64,000 nt of DNA from Sphingomonadales bacterium 32-65-25 (GCA_002280855.1 NCEU01000007.1:124001-188000); one strand, 5' to 3'; positions 48,092 to 58,193 are shown, counted from the first letter of the stretch. Program-made: numbers and translations. The notes: generated by a model not told the origin, from the letters alone.

Positions 48092-50761
48092 TCAGAAGCG
48101 TTGACCGAACTTCACGCCAAAGAACTGCGGCCGGATCGGGAAGGAACGCGACGAGCCGGAGCAGATCGCGATCGAGCAGAAGGTGTTGGTCGTCAGAATG
48201 CCACGCCGGTCGAAGGCATTCTGGATGAACAGATCGACCGACCATTTTTCCTTCTTCAGGCCTGCCGAGAAGTCGAACGAGACAAAGCCGGCCGTATCGC
48301 CCAGCAACTGGTTCAGCTGCACGTTCAGATCCTGCGTGGCGCCGGTCTGATAGAGGGCAGCCCCCTGCACATAGGCATCGAACTCGCCCAGCCGCGTATC
48401 ATAGCGTATCGATGTGGTGCCCTTGAACTTGGGCTGGCGCGGCAGGCGGGTGCCATCGGCGGCGGCAACTTCCGGCGTATCCAGGCCGTCATCCAGCACC
48501 GCACCCAGCGTACATTGCGGCAGCTGCCCGATGGTCTGATTGCTGGTGTTGGCGGCAAAGTTGCAGAAGTTCCCCTTCAGCTTGGCATCGTTGTACGATC
48601 CCGATGTCGTGATGGTGAACTTGCCCAGCCGCAGATCGGCATCGAATTCAATGCCGCGCACTTCGGCATTGCCGGCGTTTCCGGTGATGCCGGCGCCCTG
48701 TGCGCCGGAAACAACCACCGAATATTGCAGGTCTTTCCACTTTTCGAGGTAGATGGCGGCGTTGAAGCGGAACATGTTGTTCCACGTCGTCTTGAAGCCG
48801 ATTTCATAGTTGACCAGATCTTCCGAACGGAAGGGATCCACCGCATAGACCACGCCGCCGATGCGCAGCGGCCGCACGGCGCCGCCGGGGCGGAAACCGG
48901 TGGAATAGTTGGCATAAACCATCTTCGACGGCGCAATCTGCCAATCGACCGCAATCTTGTGGGTCTGGCCCTGCTCGCGATAGATCAACTGGTGATCAGG
49001 CCGCGCGAAGTTGGTGTTGAGGCAGGTCAATCGCTCCGTGGCCGACAGTGGGGTGGGGCAGCCGCCGGCAAGGCCGGTCGCCGCAACGGTGCTGCGCACG
49101 TTCTGGGCCGATGCTGCAACGCCGGCAAAGCCGACCCGGTTCAGCTCCGTCCAGAAATAGCGGATGCCGCCGGTGACCTTCACCGTGGGCGTGATGTTGT
49201 AATGGCCTTCGGCAAACACTGCGTAATCGCGCGTAATGACGTTCTGCTCGGTGACGTAGAACGCTTCGCCCTTCACCGCTGGCGTACCGAGGATCATGCT
49301 GCCGCCCTGATCAACCGGCACGCCGAACGACGTGGCGAAATCGGCGCGGTCACCGCCGCCGGATTCCGTGTACCCCGCGACGTCGCCCAACCCGCGGGTG
49401 GCATAGTTATCGTTGATCTCTTGCTTCTGGAACTGGTAGAAACCGCCAACCGTGATGTCCACCGGCCAACTTGATGGTGTTTTCAGGCGCAGTTCCTGGG
49501 TGAAGATGCGCTCGTTGCGGTTGCCGCTGTAATATTGCTGAGGGTTGATCAGGGTGGAGCAGCGCAGCGATGCACCGCTGCCGGTGCAGCCCGCCTTGTC
49601 AAAGAACTGCAGATAGGATTCATACCCGGCGCCGAAGCCGTCATAGGCCACGGTGTAATAGGTATAATCGTTCAGCAGCTTGATATTGCGGCGGAAATAG
49701 CCGGTGGCGCTGACAAGTTCGAAATCGCCGATATGACCGTTGATGGTGGCCTGTGCCTGATACCATTGGTCATTCTGGCGGGTGTTGTCGTAATCATGCA
49801 CCTTCAGGTCGCCAACGCGCGGATCAAAGCCGAAATAGCCCAGCGAGATCTGCTTCTGGGCGGTGATCTGCGGGTTGATCGTCCAGCCCTCGGCCGGTTC
49901 CCACAGCAGTGCCAGTCGGCCGCCGACTTCATCGATGCTGTTGTAATTGTTGCGCGCGATATTGGCGTTGTTGAGCGTGAAGCTGGTCAACGGGTTTTCA
50001 TCGCCCAGCAGCAGGGTGGCGGGGCGGCCATCGTTGAACAGCCCGTTGTTCGGCACGTTGTCGACGTAACCACCTTCCTTGCGATAATAGCCCATGGCGC
50101 GGATCGCCAGATTTTCGCTCACCGGGATATTGATGAAGCCCTGGGCCTGGCCACCGAAATCGCCGCCGCCAAACTTGTTGGCTTCCAGATCCATGCCGCC
50201 CGAAAACTCACCCAGCTTTGGCTTGTTGGTGATGACGCGGATGGTACCGGCCAACGAACCGGCGCCGAACAATGTGCCCTGCGGACCCGACAGCGCCTCG
50301 ATGCGTTCGACGTCATACACGTGCACATCGGGCAGGCCGTTCACGTTGATCGAGATATCGTCGAGATAATAGCCGGTGGCCGGATAGGCGCCGCCGGCCG
50401 GCACGATGCCGCGGAAATACACCTCGGTACGGCCCGGCCCGAGGCCGGCGAACGAGACGGACGGGATCAGCGCGGCAAAATCGGTCAGGCCCTTCACGCT
50501 GCGCTGCTGCAGCGTATCGGCGCTGAGCGCCTGCATGGAGATCGGCACCTTCTGGATGCTGGTGGCCGTGCGGGTGGCGGTGACGATGATTTCCTCGAAG
50601 CCCTTTTCCTCTTCGGCGGCCGCAGTGGCCTGATCATCGGCGGCCAGCGCCGGGCTGGCAAGGCCGGCCAGCATGGTGGTGATGCCCAGCAGCCGGATGA
50701 AGCGTGTGCGGCTGTTGCCCTGTTGAAGCGCCCCATTGCCTGCGATCTGCGTGCCCGTCAT
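48092..50761 (-). CDS. TonB-dependent outer-membrane receptor (third, different subfamily)
   Basis: 889 aa. Signal peptide to about PALAADD, TonB-box-like [21 protein letters not shown], plug with VEYFRGIVP-type strands and [24 protein letters not shown], barrel ending GVKFGQRF. The plug is of the siderophore/ vitamin-like IIVTATR class and is not close to the two island receptors. No island operator is seen upstream. ATG 50761 is supported by AAGGGGGA. Confidence 0.92.
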   Translation of the reverse strand: MTGTQIAGNGALQQGNSRTRFIRLLGITTMLAGLASPALAADDQATAAAEEEKGFEEIIVTATRTATSIQKVPISMQALSADTLQQRSVKGLTDFAALIPSVSFAGLGPGRTEVYFRGIVPAGGAYPATGYYLDDISINVNGLPDVHVYDVERIEALSGPQGTLFGAGSLAGTIRVITNKPKLGEFSGGMDLEANKFGGGDFGGQAQGFINIPVSENLAIRAMGYYRKEGGYVDNVPNNGLFNDGRPATLLLGDENPLTSFTLNNANIARNNYNSIDEVGGRLALLWEPAEGWTINPQITAQKQISLGYFGFDPRVGDLKVHDYDNTRQNDQWYQAQATINGHIGDFELVSATGYFRRNIKLLNDYTYYTVAYDGFGAGYESYLQFFDKAGCTGSGASLRCSTLINPQQYYSGNRNERIFTQELRLKTPSSWPVDITVGGFYQFQKQEINDNYATRGLGDVAGYTESGGGDRADFATSFGVPVDQGGSMILGTPAVKGEAFYVTEQNVITRDYAVFAEGHYNITPTVKVTGGIRYFWTELNRVGFAGVAASAQNVRSTVAATGLAGGCPTPLSATERLTCLNTNFARPDHQLIYREQGQTHKIAVDWQIAPSKMVYANYSTGFRPGGAVRPLRIGGVVYAVDPFRSEDLVNYEIGFKTTWNNMFRFNAAIYLEKWKDLQYSVVVSGAQGAGITGNAGNAEVRGIEFDADLRLGKFTITTSGSYNDAKLKGNFCNFAANTSNQTIGQLPQCTLGAVLDDGLDTPEVAAADGTRLPRQPKFKGTTSIRYDTRLGEFDAYVQGAALYQTGATQDLNVQLNQLLGDTAGFVSFDFSAGLKKEKWSVDLFIQNAFDRRGILTTNTFCSIAICSGSSRSFPIRPQFFGVKFGQRF

Positions 50762-50981
50762 GAAACCATTCCCCCTTGAAACCCGTTTCAATCTTCCCCA
50801 ACGCAACTGACCTGAAGTGTAGCGATTCCTTTCGGAGCCGGTCACGTCACTTTTCTGTCATCTCATCATGCAGCATCGGCCGCCTGCGCCTATGCGCCAT
50901 TCTCCCCACCCGCAGGGTTGCGCCGCCGATTGTCTGTTCGGCCGTCTGCGCCTAGCGTTGCGACACCATCAGGGGGGCGAC

Positions 50982-53024
50982 ATGCACTCGGGCAATACGC
51001 GATCACAGCCAGCGGAGACGGTATTGGCCGCTGCAACAGCGCAGCTGGCGACCGATCCTGCCGCCGCCCTGGCCGCAGCCGAACATCTGCTGGCCAGCGC
51101 GCCCGATCTGCTGCCGGCGCAATTGCTGGCGGGCCAGGCGCTGCGCCAGTTGGGCCAGTACGATGCTGCCGTGGCGCGGCTTTCGGCGCTGGCCGCGCTG
51201 GCGCCCACCGTGCCGGCCGTGCGCTGGGAACTGGCGCAAAGTGCGGCCGCAGCCGGCCAGCCGGAAGTTGCCATCACCGCGCTTGAACAGCTGACCCGGC
51301 AATTGCCGGCGGTGCCGGGCGGCTGGTTCCTGCTTGCCAGCCAATATCGTGCCGCCGGGCGCAGCCGTGATGGCTGGCTGGCCGATCTGAAGGGGGTGAA
51401 CGCGGCGACGCAGGATCCCGAACTGGTGCAGGCGGCGTTGCAGATGCAGCAGGGCAAGCTGGATGCCGCCGCCGCCATGTTGGTGACGCGGCAGGCGCGA
51501 GCGGGCGATGATCCCCCCGCCAGCCGGCTGGTTGCCGAAATCCGCTGGCGCCAGGGCGACATGCCGGGCGCCATCGCCGGGCTGGAGGCGGTGCTGGCCC
51601 AGGCGCCGGGCTATGACATGGCGCGGGAGTTCCTGATTCGCCTGCTGGTGCAGTCCAACCGGCTGCCCGATGCGCTGGTGCATGCAGAATTGCTGGCCAC
51701 CTCGCCGGTGGACAATCCCGGCCATGATCTCATCCTCGCCTCCGTGCTGGTGCATCTGGGCGAACAGGGAAGGGCCCGTAGTCTGTATGAAGGGCTGCTC
51801 GCCCGCAATCCCGGCCAGCCGCAGGTGTGGCAGAACCTTGGCCATGTGCTGAAAACGCTGGGCGAACAGGCCGGCGCCGTCACCGCCTATCGCGAGGCTG
51901 TCACCCGCCAGCCCACCTTGGGCGAAGCCTGGTGGAGCCTGGCCAATCTGAAGACGGTGAAGCTGGGCGCGGCCGAGATCGCCGCGATGCAGGCGGCGCT
52001 CGCCACGCTCGCCGGGCATGAATCGCCGCGCGCCGAAGACCTGTTCCACCTGCAGTTCGCACTGGGCAAGGCGCATGAGGATCTTGGTGAGGCCGAGGCT
52101 GCCTTCCGCCATTACACTGAGGGCAATCGCCTGCGCCGCGCCGGAATCGTGCATGATGCCGATGCCTTCTCCGCCGAAATCGATGCCGCCGTTTCAACCT
52201 TCACCGCGCCATTCCTCGCAGCACGCCGGGATGGGGGCTGCCCTGCGCCCGATCCCATCTTCATCGTCGGCCTGCCGCGCTCCGGCTCCACCCTGATCGA
52301 GCAGATCCTGGCCAGTCACAGCCAGGTCGAAGGCACGATGGAACTGCCCGACATGATGATGATCGCCAGCCGGCTGGCCGCGCGGGTGGAGGCAGGCGAA
52401 TTCGCCGATTTCGCCGCGATGATGGCGGCGCTCACCCCGGCGGATCGCCAGCGGTTGGGCGAGGAATATCTTGAACGCACCCGCATCCACCGCAAATCCG
52501 GCAAGCCGCGTTTCATCGACAAGATGCCCAACAACTGGCAGCACGTCGGCCTCATCCGGCTGATCCTGCCCAATGCCACCATCATCGATGCCCGCCGCCA
52601 CCCGATGGGTTGCTGTTTTTCGGCGTGGAAACAGCATTTTGCCCGCGGGCAGGGCTTCTCCTATGATCTGGTCGATGTTGGCCGCTATTACCGGGATTAT
52701 GTGCGGCTGATGGCGCATTTCGATGCGGCCGCGCCCGGCGGCGCCACCCGTGTGATCTATGAAGAGATGGTGGCCGACACCGAAACCCAGGTGCGCCGCC
52801 TGCTCAGCGCTGTCGGGCTGGAATTCGAGCCGGCCTGCCTGGAATTCTGGCGCAACGATCGGGCCGTGCGCACCGCCAGTTCCGAACAGGTGCGCCAGCC
52901 GATCTTCACCGATGGTGTGGACCATTGGAAGGCTTATGCCACTTGGCTTGGCCCGCTCAGCGAAACACTGGGCGAGGTGGCGACGCTCTATCCGGCGGTG
53001 CCGGCGTCATTGTCGCCTATTTGA
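50982..53024 (+). CDS. TPR-repeat sulfotransferase family protein
   Basis: 680 aa. About residues 10-400 form alanine-rich tetratricopeptide-like repeats. A C-terminal sulfotransferase domain starts at PIFIVGLPRSGSTLIEQIL, whose RSGSTL is the PAPS 5'-phosphosulfate loop, and continues with DKMPNNWQHVGLI and DARRHPMGCCFSAW. Such fusions are common in alphaproteobacteria; the acceptor is unknown. ATG 50982 follows AGGGGGG. Its end overlaps the convergent cytochrome gene by 8 bases. Confidence 0.87.
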   Translation: MHSGNTRSQPAETVLAAATAQLATDPAAALAAAEHLLASAPDLLPAQLLAGQALRQLGQYDAAVARLSALAALAPTVPAVRWELAQSAAAAGQPEVAITALEQLTRQLPAVPGGWFLLASQYRAAGRSRDGWLADLKGVNAATQDPELVQAALQMQQGKLDAAAAMLVTRQARAGDDPPASRLVAEIRWRQGDMPGAIAGLEAVLAQAPGYDMAREFLIRLLVQSNRLPDALVHAELLATSPVDNPGHDLILASVLVHLGEQGRARSLYEGLLARNPGQPQVWQNLGHVLKTLGEQAGAVTAYREAVTRQPTLGEAWWSLANLKTVKLGAAEIAAMQAALATLAGHESPRAEDLFHLQFALGKAHEDLGEAEAAFRHYTEGNRLRRAGIVHDADAFSAEIDAAVSTFTAPFLAARRDGGCPAPDPIFIVGLPRSGSTLIEQILASHSQVEGTMELPDMMMIASRLAARVEAGEFADFAAMMAALTPADRQRLGEEYLERTRIHRKSGKPRFIDKMPNNWQHVGLIRLILPNATIIDARRHPMGCCFSAWKQHFARGQGFSYDLVDVGRYYRDYVRLMAHFDAAAPGGATRVIYEEMVADTETQVRRLLSAVGLEFEPACLEFWRNDRAVRTASSEQVRQPIFTDGVDHWKAYATWLGPLSETLGEVATLYPAVPASLSPI

Positions 53025-53481
53025 TCACACCCTTGCCGGCCAATGTGGCACGCAGGGCATTGTTGTCCGCCATGCTCACCCGGCCGGCCGTGCGCACGGC
53101 GGCGATTTCGGCGGCCTTGAACGGCTTGGCCGGCTTGGCTGGCTTGCCCAGCGTGACGGCATGGCTCAGGATTTCGGCGATTTCAGCATCTGCCATGCTG
53201 GCCATGCCCGGCATCACGCCCATCAACGGCGCGCCTTCCACCGTGATCGGGCCGGCCATGCCCCACAGCACGACGCGCGCCATATAGGCCCGCCCTTCCG
53301 CGCTCTGGGCGATGGCAGCGGCGCGGCCGGCAAGGCGCGGGAACTGGCCGGACAGGCCTTCGCCGCCGGCCTGATGGCACATGGCACAGCGCGCCACGAA
53401 CGCCGCCTTGGGTTCGGCCGCCACTGGCACGGCCAACCCTGCCGCAACAAGCAGAGCCAAAGGCCAGCGATTTGAAATCAT
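53017..53481 (-). CDS. Periplasmic monoheme cytochrome c (first of two at the amine dehydrogenase locus)
   Basis: 154 aa with a signal peptide and one heme site Cys32-Ala-Met-Cys35-His36; MPGM in the middle is a candidate for the axial Met. The C-terminal part (KPFKAAEIAAVRTAGR) resembles that of the cytochrome at 57434 (KPFTAAEVAVGRTRA), so the two are related. Probable electron acceptor or carrier for the amine dehydrogenase; divergent from tetR with an operator half-site between. ATG 53481 follows AAGGA. Confidence 0.82.
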   Translation of the reverse strand: MISNRWPLALLVAAGLAVPVAAEPKAAFVARCAMCHQAGGEGLSGQFPRLAGRAAAIAQSAEGRAYMARVVLWGMAGPITVEGAPLMGVMPGMASMADAEIAEILSHAVTLGKPAKPAKPFKAAEIAAVRTAGRVSMADNNALRATLAGKGVIK

Positions 53482-53540
53482 GCCGATTTTTCCTTGCAAT
53501 CAGGGTATTCGAGGCCCGCCGTGGGCTACGATGTGCGGCA

Positions 53541-53550
53541 AATACTGGAC
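53541..53550. promoter_or_regulatory. TetR operator half-site AATACTGGAC
   Basis: This 10-mer is identical to 54377-54386, the left part of the palindromic operator before the amine dehydrogenase genes. It lies between the cytochrome and tetR genes, so tetR may regulate itself and the cytochrome. Confidence 0.45.
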
Positions 53551-53660
53551 AGTCATCAAGGCGCCGTCAAGCCGGGTGCCATGGGGCAAACGGCGCATCG
53601 CTGCCCGCCGGGACGGCGCATTGCTAGACGCCGGCAGACGGCTGGGTTAAGCCGGGATCA

Positions 53661-54326
53661 ATGACAACAACAGGCGAAAAGCCGGCGCGAACAGCGCCTG
53701 TGCGTCCGGGGATCTATGGGCGCGGCACCGAAACGGTGGATCTGATCCTGAATGCCGCGCTGGATGTGCTGGTGGAAGAAGGCGCGGCGGCCTTCACCCT
53801 GCGCCGGATCGCGACGCGCTGCGGCATGCAGGTGGGCCGCCTGTCCTATCATTTTGCGCGCAAGGAATTGCTGATCCAGCTGCTGCTCGATGATCTGCTC
53901 GATTATTACGAACGCATGCTCGACGAAACGGTGCGCCAGCCGCACCTCGATCCGGCCGAACAGCTGCGCCGGATGATCACCCTTGTTCTCGATGATATCG
54001 GCACCAAGCGCACCACCCATGTGTTCACCGAACTCTGGGCGCTGTCCAATCACAATCCTGCGGTGGCGGATCGGGTGGCGGCCTTCTACCGCTATGCCCA
54101 CGCCAATATTGCGGCCGCCATCGCGCCGCTCAATCCGGCGCTGTCGCCCGCACAGCTGGACGTGGTGGCGCGCTTTGTCAGTTCCGCGCTGGAAGGCACC
54201 ACCATCTTTGCCGGCCACGGCAAGCCCTGGGCCCACCAGATGCCGCAGATGCAGCGCCTCGCCGTGCACTCGCTGCTGCATCTGGCCCGCACCATAAAGC
54301 CCGAAGACCTGCCCGATCTCGGCTGA
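53661..54326 (+). CDS. TetR-family transcriptional regulator
   Basis: 221 aa. The N-terminal helix-turn-helix (about residues 26-72: ILNAALDVLVEEGAAAFTLR, then MQVGRLSYHFARKELLIQLL) is typical, with a helical ligand domain behind. It stands directly before the mauB-like gene and beside a palindromic operator, so it most likely represses the amine dehydrogenase operon until an amine or its product binds. It is the only transcription factor recognised in the window. Confidence 0.9.
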   Translation: MTTTGEKPARTAPVRPGIYGRGTETVDLILNAALDVLVEEGAAAFTLRRIATRCGMQVGRLSYHFARKELLIQLLLDDLLDYYERMLDETVRQPHLDPAEQLRRMITLVLDDIGTKRTTHVFTELWALSNHNPAVADRVAAFYRYAHANIAAAIAPLNPALSPAQLDVVARFVSSALEGTTIFAGHGKPWAHQMPQMQRLAVHSLLHLARTIKPEDLPDLG

Positions 54327-54379
54327 CACCCGCTACGTTATTCAGGCATCGTGCCGGCCAGCGCGCTGGCTTGACGAAT

Positions 54380-54397
54380 ACTGGACGTGCGTCCAGT
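54380..54397. promoter_or_regulatory. Palindromic TetR-type operator ACTGGACGTGCGTCCAGT
   Basis: Perfect 8-2-8 palindrome, 95 bp upstream of the mauB-like start, directly after TTGACG (54371-54376), a possible -35. The core TGGAC-N4-GTCCA is a common TetR site shape. No clear -10 was recognised. Confidence 0.65.
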
Positions 54398-54492
54398 CTG
54401 AATGGGCATGGCGCCGGGTATCCGGTCGCCGGTTCGGAGTCGCCCAGGGAGCGGCGCTCGAATGGGCTTTTGGGGGAAGGGCTTTGGCAAGC

Positions 54493-55695
54493 ATGATCAG
54501 TGCAACAACCATGGCAGGGATTGGCCGGCTGGCAGGCGCGGCCGCGATTTCGCTGCTCGCCCTCGCTGCGGCACAGGCCCAGCCGGCCGCCGCGCCGGCG
54601 CCAGCCGCCACGATGGCCCCGGTCGAACCGGAAGAGCCCTTCACCCACAAGCTGCCGGAATGGTCTCCGCACTGGGGGTTCGTGCGCGGCGGTTGGGAAA
54701 ATGGCGGCACCCGCATCTGGAACGGCGATACCGGCAAGATGGTCGGCCTGGTTTCCACGGGTCGCTGGTCCGATCTCGCCCTCGATCCCAAGCGGCGCTT
54801 CATCTATGTTTCGGAAAGCATCTGGACCAAGGTGAACCGCGGCACAAGGCAGGACATGATCTCGGTCTATGATCCGGTGAACATGGCGCTGGTGACGGAA
54901 ATTCCGCTGCCGGGCCGGCTGATCATTGGCACCATGAAGAACAATTTCGTCATCAGCGATGATGGCAAGACGGGCTTTGTCTATGATTTCAGCCCGGCGT
55001 CTTCGGTGATCGTGGTTGATCTGGAAAAGCGCAAGGTTGGACAGGTCGTCGAACTGCCGGGCTGCGCCAGCCTCGTGCCGGTGACGGGCATCGGTTTCTC
55101 GGCGCTGTGCTCCGATGGCACCATCGCCACGGTGGCGGTGGGACCGAAAACCTCCACTGTCAGCCACAGCCAGCCCTTCTTCAAGGCGGCGGAAGACGGC
55201 GTGTTCGATTTCTTCACCTATGATCGCACCAAGGGCGAGATCGTGACGCTCACCTACACTGGCCTCCTCCGCACGGTGAAGCTGGGCGCGGCGCCCACCA
55301 TCGGCGATGCCTGGTCGATCCAGGCGGCGGCGGGTGTGCGCCCCGGCGATACCCGCCCGCTTGACATCAACTGGTTCCCCGGCGGCCGCGCGGCGACGAC
55401 TCTGCACCGCGCCACCGGCATGCTCTATGTGCTGATGCACCGCGGCGAATATTGGACCCAGAAGGCCGATGGCGAGGAAATCTGGGTGGTCAACATGGCC
55501 ACCCGCAAGGTCGTCAAGCGCGTGCCGCTGAAAAAGCCGATCGGCAATATCGAGGTGACGCAGGACGCCAAGCCGTTGATCTTCCTGTCGGGTGACGGCG
55601 GCCTGGTGCAGGTGATGGACGCCGCCACCTACGAGATCAAGCATGACATCGAACGCGGCGGCGGCGGCATGATCGTCGTCCCGGACGTGGATTGA
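54493..55695 (+). CDS. mauB: Quinoprotein amine dehydrogenase, large (beta-propeller) subunit
   Basis: 400 aa. After a signal peptide (ending about AAAQAQP), WD/YVTN-like blades run through the chain, with SPHWGFVRGGWENGGTRIWN near the start of the mature part and the family end IERGGGGMIVVPDVD. It is a seven-bladed propeller that holds the TTQ small subunit in the periplasm. Methylamine and aromatic amine dehydrogenases share this architecture, and the sequence alone does not tell which amine is used (mauB or aauB). ATG 54493 was chosen over an upstream in-frame TTG. Confidence 0.88.
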   Translation: MISATTMAGIGRLAGAAAISLLALAAAQAQPAAAPAPAATMAPVEPEEPFTHKLPEWSPHWGFVRGGWENGGTRIWNGDTGKMVGLVSTGRWSDLALDPKRRFIYVSESIWTKVNRGTRQDMISVYDPVNMALVTEIPLPGRLIIGTMKNNFVISDDGKTGFVYDFSPASSVIVVDLEKRKVGQVVELPGCASLVPVTGIGFSALCSDGTIATVAVGPKTSTVSHSQPFFKAAEDGVFDFFTYDRTKGEIVTLTYTGLLRTVKLGAAPTIGDAWSIQAAAGVRPGDTRPLDINWFPGGRAATTLHRATGMLYVLMHRGEYWTQKADGEEIWVVNMATRKVVKRVPLKKPIGNIEVTQDAKPLIFLSGDGGLVQVMDAATYEIKHDIERGGGGMIVVPDVD

Positions 55696-56226
55696 GTGGA
55701 ACAGGCGCTGCCTCTTCTGGGTGTGGCGGCCAGCGTCGCCGTGGCGCTGCTGTTTGCCGTCGCCGGCATCGACAAGCTGCGCCACCGCGATCTGCTGCCT
55801 GGCGTGATCGCCAACTACCGGCTGCTGCCCGAAGCCTTGGTGGCGCCGGCAGCGGCGCTGTTGCCGGGGGTGGAACTGCTGGTGGCGGCCGGGCTGCTGC
55901 TCGGCTTTGCCCCGCTTGCGCCGATGGTGGCCATCGCGCTGCTGCTGGTTTTTGCGGCGGCCATGGCGATCAACATCGGGCGCGGCCGGCGGCACATCGA
56001 TTGCGGCTGCGGCCATGCCGGATTGCGCCAGCAATTGGGCTGGAGCCAGGTGGCGCGCAACCTCCTGCTGGCCACGGCGCTGTTGCCGGCGCTGGCGGCA
56101 GGGCGGGCTGATCTGGGCATGGCCGATGTGGGCCTTGGCGCGGCGGCCGGCGTTGCCCTCTATTTGTTGTTGCTGATGTTCTCGGCAGTGGGCGCATTGG
56201 CTGCGTCTGCGCCAAAGCAGGGTTGA
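55696..56226 (+). CDS. mauE: MauE-family membrane protein
   Basis: 176 aa with four to five membrane segments, DoxX/MauE-like, and a CGCGH motif after the second span (HIDCGCGHAG). MauE is needed for correct disulfide formation and export of the small subunit. GTG start abuts the mauB stop. Position B-E-D-A is the conserved mau/aau order. Confidence 0.87.
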   Translation: MEQALPLLGVAASVAVALLFAVAGIDKLRHRDLLPGVIANYRLLPEALVAPAAALLPGVELLVAAGLLLGFAPLAPMVAIALLLVFAAAMAINIGRGRRHIDCGCGHAGLRQQLGWSQVARNLLLATALLPALAAGRADLGMADVGLGAAAGVALYLLLLMFSAVGALAASAPKQG

Positions 56227-56238
56227 GGAAGGGTTTTG

Positions 56239-56844
56239 ATGTCAACCTTGGGACTCATCAACGAAGCGCTGCAGTGGCTGGTCCTGATCGGCCTTGGCGT
56301 GGCCGGGCTGGCGCTGGCGCGGCAGGTGGGCGTGCTGCATGTGCGCGTGGCCCCGGCTGGCGCGCTCGATGCCAATCGCGGCCCCGCCATTGGCGACAAG
56401 GCGCCGGTGACGCCGGTGACAACGCTGGAAGGGCGCCCCTATCTGATCGGCGGCCCCGCCCAGGGCCTGCAACTGCTGATGTTCGTTTCGGCCTCCTGCC
56501 CGATGTGCAAGAGCCTGATTCCGGTCGCCAAGTCGTTCGCCGCCGCCGAGCGCGTGAGCCTGGTGTTCGTTGGCGATGATGATCCGGCCGCGCAGAGGGC
56601 GCTGGTGGAAAAGCATGATCTGGCGGCCTTCCCGTTCATCAACAGCGACGTGGTCGGCCGGCTGTTCGAGGTGGACAAGCTGCCCCACGCCGTGCTGCTC
56701 GATGCCAGCGGCACCGTGCTGGCCAAGGGGCTGGTCAACAGCCGTGAACATTTCGAAAGCCTGATCATCAGCCACGAGATGGGCGTGCACAGCGTTCAGG
56801 ATTATATTGCGGGCCTGCCGACACCGGCGAAGGTGGACGCATGA
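56239..56844 (+). CDS. mauD: MauD-family thioredoxin-like maturation protein
   Basis: 201 aa. One N-terminal membrane anchor (about residues 10-30) and a periplasmic thioredoxin fold with Cys87-Pro-Met-Cys90 (SASCPMCKSL). It should isomerise or form the many disulfides of the TTQ subunit. ATG 56239 is preferred to the TTG directly before it. Confidence 0.88.
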   Translation: MSTLGLINEALQWLVLIGLGVAGLALARQVGVLHVRVAPAGALDANRGPAIGDKAPVTPVTTLEGRPYLIGGPAQGLQLLMFVSASCPMCKSLIPVAKSFAAAERVSLVFVGDDDPAAQRALVEKHDLAAFPFINSDVVGRLFEVDKLPHAVLLDASGTVLAKGLVNSREHFESLIISHEMGVHSVQDYIAGLPTPAKVDA

Positions 56845-56867
56845 GCGGGAGCTTAGGGGGAAAAGGC

Positions 56868-57413
56868 ATGAAGCGTTTCGATATCGATGGCCTTGGCGAG
56901 AAGCTGCTGCGCAAATTTGCCGGCAGCAGTTCGCGCCGGTCCTTCCTCACCAAGCTGGGGGCCACGATCGTGGCGGCACCGGCCTTCCCGTTGCTGCCGG
57001 TCAGCCGGGCCAGCGCCGCCACCAAGGATCGTTCGCCCGAGGCGAAGACTGCCTTTGCCCGCAACGCCCAGACCAAGGATGACACCAAGTGCGATTACTG
57101 GCGCTATTGCGCCATCGATGGCAGCCTGTGCTCCTGCTGCGGCGGCGGCATGAGCAGCTGCCCGCCCGGCGCCGAACCGTCGCCGGTGTCGTGGGTTGGC
57201 ACCTGCATCAATCCCGACGACGGCAAGGCCTATCTGATCGCCTATCGCGATTGCTGTGGCAAATCGGCGTGCGGCCAGTGCGGTTGCGACAACACCGATC
57301 GCGAAACCCAGCTGTACATGCCGCAACTGAACAATAACGTGATCTGGTGCTTTGGCACCAAGAGCATGGAGTATCACTGCTCCACCGCCGTTCTCGTCGG
57401 CAAGGCTTCGTGA
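56868..57413 (+). CDS. mauA: Amine dehydrogenase small subunit, TTQ-bearing
   Basis: 181 aa. A twin-arginine signal (SSRRSFLTKLG, Arg23-Arg24) precedes a cysteine-rich mature domain (about 14 Cys) starting CDYWRYCAIDG. Trp109 (SWVGTC) and Trp160 (IWCFG) are 51 residues apart, the spacing of the two Trp residues cross-linked into TTQ in methylamine dehydrogenase; Asp128 (YRDCCGKSACG) is the expected catalytic base. ATG 56868 has AGGGGGA upstream; an ATG at 56841 overlapping mauD is less likely. Confidence 0.93.
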   Translation: MKRFDIDGLGEKLLRKFAGSSSRRSFLTKLGATIVAAPAFPLLPVSRASAATKDRSPEAKTAFARNAQTKDDTKCDYWRYCAIDGSLCSCCGGGMSSCPPGAEPSPVSWVGTCINPDDGKAYLIAYRDCCGKSACGQCGCDNTDRETQLYMPQLNNNVIWCFGTKSMEYHCSTAVLVGKAS

Positions 57414-57433
57414 CGCGCGGGCAGGGCTGAACC

Positions 57434-58027
57434 ATGGCTCTGCCCAACCGATCGGTCTGGGCGCCGGCTGGCGCACTGGCGGGCCTGTTGCTGCTGGTCG
57501 CCGCTGCGCCGCCGGCCGTTGATTATCGGGCACCAGGTGATGAAACCGGCCTGCCGGTCAGCTACCCGGCCGATATGGACGTGGCGCAATCCGATTATGT
57601 CGAACAATGCGGCGGCTGCCACGGCATCAAGGGCAATGCCGCGCCGGCTGAACTGCCAAACTTGCAGGGCCGTGTCGGCTGGTTCATGTGCCTGCCCGAA
57701 GGCCGCGATTATCTGATGCGGCTGCCCAACATCGCCCGCAGCCGGATCGACGATAATGAACAGCTCGCCGCGCTGATGAACTTCATGGTGTTTGGCCTGG
57801 GCGGCAAGTCCACCCCCGCCGGCACCAAGCCCTTCACCGCCGCCGAAGTCGCCGTTGGCCGCACCAGGGCCTTCACTTCGGTCAGCCTGATCAAGACCCG
57901 GGCACAGATCGTCGAAAAGGTGATCCAGAAATGCGGCGCGCCGGCCTCGCTGCGGCTGATGTATCCGCAAGGAACCAGCGCCATGCCGGTGCTGGCCGCG
58001 GCCGGCAAGCCGCCCAAATCGGATTGA
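57434..58027 (+). CDS. Periplasmic monoheme cytochrome c (second at the amine dehydrogenase locus)
   Basis: 197 aa with an N-terminal signal or anchor. One heme site, Cys59-Gly-Gly-Cys62-His63. Only one CxxCH is present, so this is not the diheme MauG. Related to the cytochrome at 53017 by the shared KPF-AAEVA-R block. It follows mauA by 20 bp and probably passes electrons from TTQ to the respiratory chain, in place of amicyanin, which is not seen. Confidence 0.83.
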   Translation: MALPNRSVWAPAGALAGLLLLVAAAPPAVDYRAPGDETGLPVSYPADMDVAQSDYVEQCGGCHGIKGNAAPAELPNLQGRVGWFMCLPEGRDYLMRLPNIARSRIDDNEQLAALMNFMVFGLGGKSTPAGTKPFTAAEVAVGRTRAFTSVSLIKTRAQIVEKVIQKCGAPASLRLMYPQGTSAMPVLAAAGKPPKSD

Positions 58028-58177
58028 AGGCGGCGATTCAAAGGGTTAAGGATCCATTTCCGCCGCCGGGCTGCTGATCATCGCCCCGGTTGGGCACCTG
58101 CGCAAAACTGTCGGAGCCCTTTACAGTGCAGCTGCCACGTCGCGGTCAAGCCATTGAAATAAAACGGATAGTGGAAT

Positions 58178-58193
58178 TGGCATGATGTTTGCA
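58178..58193 (+). promoter_or_regulatory. Sigma-54 (RpoN) promoter TGGCATGATGTTTGCA
   Basis: Matches the -24/-12 consensus TGGCAC-N5-TTGCA with 10 bases between GG and GC. It lies 45 bp upstream of the PEP-CTERM gene start, with a plausible transcription start near 58205. RpoN-type control of PEP-CTERM genes through PrsK/PrsR is known in other Proteobacteria. Confidence 0.7.

Noticed and set aside
57434..58027. MauG diheme cytochrome
   Set aside because: Only one CxxCH motif and 197 residues; MauG has two and about 370.
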